A stretch of 64,000 nucleotides of DNA, from contig JALMLS010000354.1 of the NCBI GenBank assembly GCA_038496445.1, positions 124,001-188,000 on the forward strand. Reading direction: 5' to 3'. A program made the translations under genes and the position numbers. Shown here piece by piece: positions 60,622-64,000 of this stretch. How positions within the stretch are numbered: the stretch's first letter is position 1; every line of letters starts with the position of its first letter. Source of the stretch: Trichosphaerium sp. ATCC 40318. Taxonomy: Eukaryota > Discosea > Flabellinia > Trichosidae. Below the pieces are notes generated by a model. It was not told the DNA's origin. It did no database searches and was given only the letters and a program-made list of their open reading frames with translations.

Positions 60622-63105
60622 TTATTGTTTCTTAGTGAATAGCTTCTTTAGAAGCCAGGCAGTTGAATCATCTTCACTGGACATTGTCTTTAATATTGCT
60701 TCAAGTTTTGAACCTTCTCTGGCATCTTCAGCGTCCAATATACGCTCGAATAGATCGCTTTGGATCTTGAGAACATCAAGAGCTTTACTGTCATCCAAAA
60801 CTAATTTATCATCTTTTTCAACGATGTAACCCTAACCCAACAAAAACATGTTTGTTAGCACGTGTTGCGTGATTACTATGGTTTTTTTTTGTCTCATTCA
60901 CGTACAGCTTTATTGTATGTTTTGTAACAATTAATAGCACTTATAGTATAAGGACGTAAAGCGCTTGAATCTAGAGAGTATGAGTAAGTACTTTCTTGCA
61001 AAAAGTTTGTTTTTTTTTTGGGCTTACCAAACATTGCAAAGCGTCTCAAGTCCTGCATTGCAAAGCTACTCAATGTACTCTGAAGCTTTTCTAATGTGAT
61101 AGCACCTTTATCGTATAAAACTTTCATAAAATGCATAGCTGTTAACTCCGCTCTAGGTTCTTCCAAGACAGATTTTGTCGAAACTGTAAAACAACGTCAG
61201 AAATGATTTGACTAAAAAAAAAAACTTGTACCTGAAATGCAATCGAGTATGTGATCCAGACCATAGATAGCATGACCAAATTCATGGGAACTGACGTGGT
61301 ACATTATTGTATCGAAAGCGTCAAGCCTAGATGCCAAGGTATTGTCTTGAAACGTCTTATTTATAAGATCTTTTGTTTGAACCATTCTCTTAGCTGTACT
61401 ATTTTTTTGAAAAAAAAGTTAACAAACTTTCCATACACATTCCCTCGTGTGGGTCCTCTTCCTTACCTGACTGGATCAAAGTACACTTTAACACCCTTCT
61501 GATTCTTTACTTCAGATCTGTTTGGAATAGATTGTCCAGCTAAATAAGGATCGGAGTAAGAAACAATAATTCTCAAAAAGCGTATCAGTTTTCCGTACAA
61601 AATCTAAAGTGGTGGCTCATGCCAGACTGGAAAGGAATGTACACTATAGCCGCAAACGAGTTCTCAAGTGCGAAAAGGCCCTTCTTTGCAAGGTCACCAC
61701 TACGCTGCTTAAAGTAGTCTACCATATGCTACAAATGAAAAAAACGACGTTAACAAAATATCACAATAAAAAAAAATCTTGATCAAACCTTTTTAACATC
61801 CTGAATAACAGCGTTTTGTTCTTTAAACTGGACATCCACGAATCTAAGAGAGTAATCTGGGATTACTTTTGTTCGTAGTGGATCACCGTAACCATATTCT
61901 AATAGAATAGAATCGTAAGAAGAAAAAATAACGAACAAACAAACAAAAAACAAAAGGCAAAAAAAAAAAAAGGTACCAATATCATGAACAACTTGAATCC
62001 AGTATTTAATATCAGACCAAATAAAATCAAGTTCTTTCCACATATCTTCAAGTTTTTCGATATCCGTCTCAGCTAAGCAAACACGGTATTGTTTAAAGAA
62101 CTCTATATATCTCTTTTGTTCATCAGATAGGTTATCTATCTATTTCATAAAAGCATAAGACAACAACAAGACAGAGAAGAAGGATTAAACATACTTTTTT
62201 TAGTTCAGAAACGAGATCATCAAAAGCTTCCAGTAGAGGCGTAAACTCGTCTTTAAAATAAGAGGCATAAGACACATGGTATAGCTCTCCTTTATCGTTG
62301 AGCTGTATAACAGTATAGTGATTGTTGAACTTGTCTGGAACCTAAAAAGTTTCCATCAAAATAAAATTTGTTTTTTTTCTGCAAGAAAAAACTAACCTTG
62401 CCGTCCTTCTGCATCTCTATGAGCGTTTCGGCTACCTTATTACCTTGCACTGCCTTGCACCACGTGATGTAGTACTTATCGTACAGGCTTGCTATTTTAG
62501 CCGAGTGCGTTATCAACGCAGCGTCGAAAGGTTCAAAGCCGTGGTCAGGTTGTTCAAGGCGAAATTGAACAAACGATCTGATGATGTCCTGGCGAAGAAT
62601 TGAAGCATCTAAACGTTCATTAGCGAGTTGAATAACAATGTTTGGGTATTACCGAGCACTTTGTAGAAGTCTGGGGTGAATTCAGGTATACCCTCCCAGT
62701 TCCCTGTTGTAATTGCGTTTACTACCTATCAGATGCGTTAGAAGTACTATTATAAAACTACTCGTTTTTACCAACGATTCTTTTTCTGAACCGAGTATTG
62801 TTCTGTAACTCGCCAAAGCGCTGTCTTTTGTGAATAAATCGACAGATTTGGTCTCCATAGCACGTAGGATGTCAAGCTTTTGGAGCTTTGAAAAATTTTC
62901 CTAGATCGTCGGTGAGAACAACAAGAGGTATTGTTTGATAAAGAATCTATCAATATGGAGCGTTTTAACGGTTTTTGAGGTTTACCTTATCGTAGAGTGC
63001 GCGTAAGTCAGCCATTGGTACTTCTTTCTGTTTGTATGGTAAGTATATTTGTATAACTACGGCTAAAACACAAGCGGCTACCAGCCAAGTTATAAAAGTG
63101 TTCAT
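60622..63105 (-). CDS. Membrane-anchored M49-like (dipeptidyl-peptidase III-related) metallopeptidase
   Basis: Seen: MNTFITWLVAACVLAVVIQI is an N-terminal signal anchor followed by YLPYKQKEVPMADLRALYDK. The body includes NWEGIPEFTPDFYKVLG, ALITHSAKIASLYDKYYITW, LEDMWKELDFIWSDIKYWIQ and YGDPLRTKVIPDYSLRFVDV. The zinc motif is SSHEFGHAIYGLDHIL (HEFGH at 61272-61286), after QKGVKVYFDPVR. The downstream EEPRAELTAMHFMKVLYDKG (about 61165-61110) matches the second M49 motif, EExRAE. It ends STAWLLKKLFTKKQ. Known: M49 enzymes release dipeptides; classic members have a six-residue HELLGH, while some bacterial variants have five (HExxH). This one has the five-residue form and a TM anchor, so M49-like is a family-level call. 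The start lies 5 bp after the upstream ligase stop. Confidence 0.72.
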
Positions 63106-63110
63106 CTCGC

Positions 63111-64000
63111 TTAGTTGAGATTTTTTTTCAAGTCCCGCACTTTTTGCTGTCTCTTCTTTTGCTTTTCGAGCCATCTATCCATCACTCTCTTTCGTGTCGA
63201 TGACGCCTTATAACTATCCATAGCTTTAGCATGGCTTGGTGACACAGTCTGACTATCTGACAGTGTCTTTGACGAAGCACGTGGTGTTTTAGTGCTTTTT
63301 GTTGCCGTTCTGGATGAATCATAAGTCTTTGGAACCTTTTTCAAGTCAATCTCCGTTGGTGGCCAAACCTTGTCAATAGCAGGTCCCATATACGCAGGGA
63401 ATCTAATCTAAGGCATCAGTCTACATACCAAGAGGATAATTACCTTGGTAACCCTGCGTCTGTTAGACCCTGATATCTAAATGTAATTATACTCCCTAGT
63501 AGTGTCACAGGTGAGTGCATCATTCAATACGGAATACGAACCAACTTTTGGAGGGTCGTCTCTATCTGCATCCGTGAAGCCAGTTCCAATTTTAAATTTT
63601 ATCTTATTGCCAAGTTCTACCATTAATGCTCCTATGCAACTCACTTCAGCTTTGATTTCTTGGAACGTTATTGTTTTCTGTACCTGTAGATCCTATGTTT
63701 TTACCTTTTCCTTTAACATGTGATATTACTTTAGCTTCTGTATCCTGGAATGATTTCACCTTTAACAAGTCACCAGAACGACCACCATGATATTTAGACT
63801 TTGGTCTCCTCAACATTAATCCTTCTCCACCTTTCTCTTCGATACTTGATAACTCCTCCATTAGATGTTCTTTACTCTTACCAATAATATTTAACAAGGT
63901 AAGCGAGTATTAGTCATACCTTAACAAGCTGTTGGGTTGTCAACGTGATGTGTTTGGAGTCTTTTGGTAAAATGCTCTTCAAGTGCTCCATGCGTGTTTC
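63111..64000 (-). CDS. ATP-dependent DNA ligase, C-terminal part (5' partial)
   Basis: Seen: the window starts within the nucleotidyltransferase domain. It reads HLMEELSSIEEKGGEGLMLR-RPKSKYHGGRSGDLLKVKSF (motif IV EGLMLR and motif V LLKVKSF), DTEAKVISHVKGKGKN, then the OB-fold GNKIKFKIGTGFTDADRDDP-PKVGS. After introns it continues RYQGLTDAGLPR-RFPAYMGPAIDKVWPP. A basic Ser/Thr/Lys tail (RTATKSTKTPRASSKTL...) ends KVRDLKKNLN at 63111. Known: this compact ligase type (EGLMLR, GTGFTD, LTxxGxPRFP) occurs in bacteria and viruses and as kinetoplast/organellar ligases in some protists. It is distinct from LIG1/3/4 by its short OB-fold. The N-terminus and adenylated Lys are outside the window, so targeting cannot be judged. 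Confidence 0.88.

Overview
This window is nuclear DNA from an AT-rich, intron-dense, gene-dense eukaryote, most likely a unicellular protist. Nearly every gene is split by short introns, mostly about 40-100 nt. These overwhelmingly begin GTACGT or GTAC and end in TAG or CAG. Reading frames of conserved proteins (NPC1, INTS6, RPL23A, LAS1, GPI8, Ras) only make sense after removing them. The gene set includes fungal-type alpha-aminoadipate lysine synthesis, a canonical Ras, a plexin-like RasGAP receptor, a granulin, and an Integrator subunit. That would suit a free-living protist near the opisthokont/Obazoa side. I cannot place it firmly from sequence alone.

Layout, left to right. 1-3127 (+) is the C-terminal half of an NPC1 sterol transporter, cut by the window edge. 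3195-6091 (-) is Integrator subunit 6. 6220-8678 (+) is an organellar-type methionyl-tRNA synthetase. 8736-10538 (-) is a D-cysteine desulfhydrase/ACC-deaminase relative with changed active-site residues. 10748-11270 (-) is an unrecognised small gene. 11277-19069 (+) is the most striking locus: saccharopine dehydrogenase (LYS1) reads through in frame into a condensation-adenylation-carrier-reductase protein (alpha-aminoadipate reductase, LYS2). 19160-22598 (-) is a fumarate reductase fused to a cytochrome-b5-reductase-like module. 22857-25743 (-) holds eight copies of a little-known 'DWY' repeat. 25883-32926 (-) is a large single-pass receptor with a propeller-like N-terminus, seven PSI modules, IPT domains and a cytosolic RasGAP.

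33065-33973 (+) is ribosomal protein uL23. 34202-36435 (+) is a second DWY-repeat gene ending in a restriction-endonuclease-like domain. 36523-39813 (-) is the DBP10/DDX54 ribosome-biogenesis helicase. A head-to-tail (+) run follows at 39894-50198: GPI8 transamidase, a CHORD-like zinc protein, a LysM/UBA-like protein, an Fe/Mn-SOD family protein, mitochondrial processing peptidase beta, a tripeptidyl-peptidase (sedolisin) and a single-granulin secreted peptide. 50449-51619 holds a T/G tract and two unrecognised small genes. 51938-53170 (+) is LAS1. 53895-55007 (+) is Ras. 55323-56258 (-) is an unrecognised Arg/Ser-rich protein. About 0.9 kb without a clear gene follows, then an unresolved (+) locus at 57188-58303. 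58460-60438 (+) is a persulfide dioxygenase-rhodanese-rhodanese fusion. 60622-63105 (-) is a membrane-anchored M49-like metallopeptidase. 63111-64000 (-) is an ATP-dependent DNA ligase cut by the right edge.

Themes: ribosome biogenesis (DBP10, LAS1, uL23), mitochondrial protein import and redox (MPP-beta, SOD family, fumarate reductase, persulfide dioxygenase), lysosome and secretory pathway (NPC1, TPP1, granulin, GPI8), lysine biosynthesis (LYS1-LYS2), and Ras signalling (Ras plus a RasGAP receptor). Intergenic gaps are often under 150 bp. Many start codons sit just after sequences that look like 3' splice sites. Several introns appear to be GC-AG, supported by conserved protein motifs spanning the junction. 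All gene models are hand-spliced; outer boundaries are more reliable than individual exon edges.
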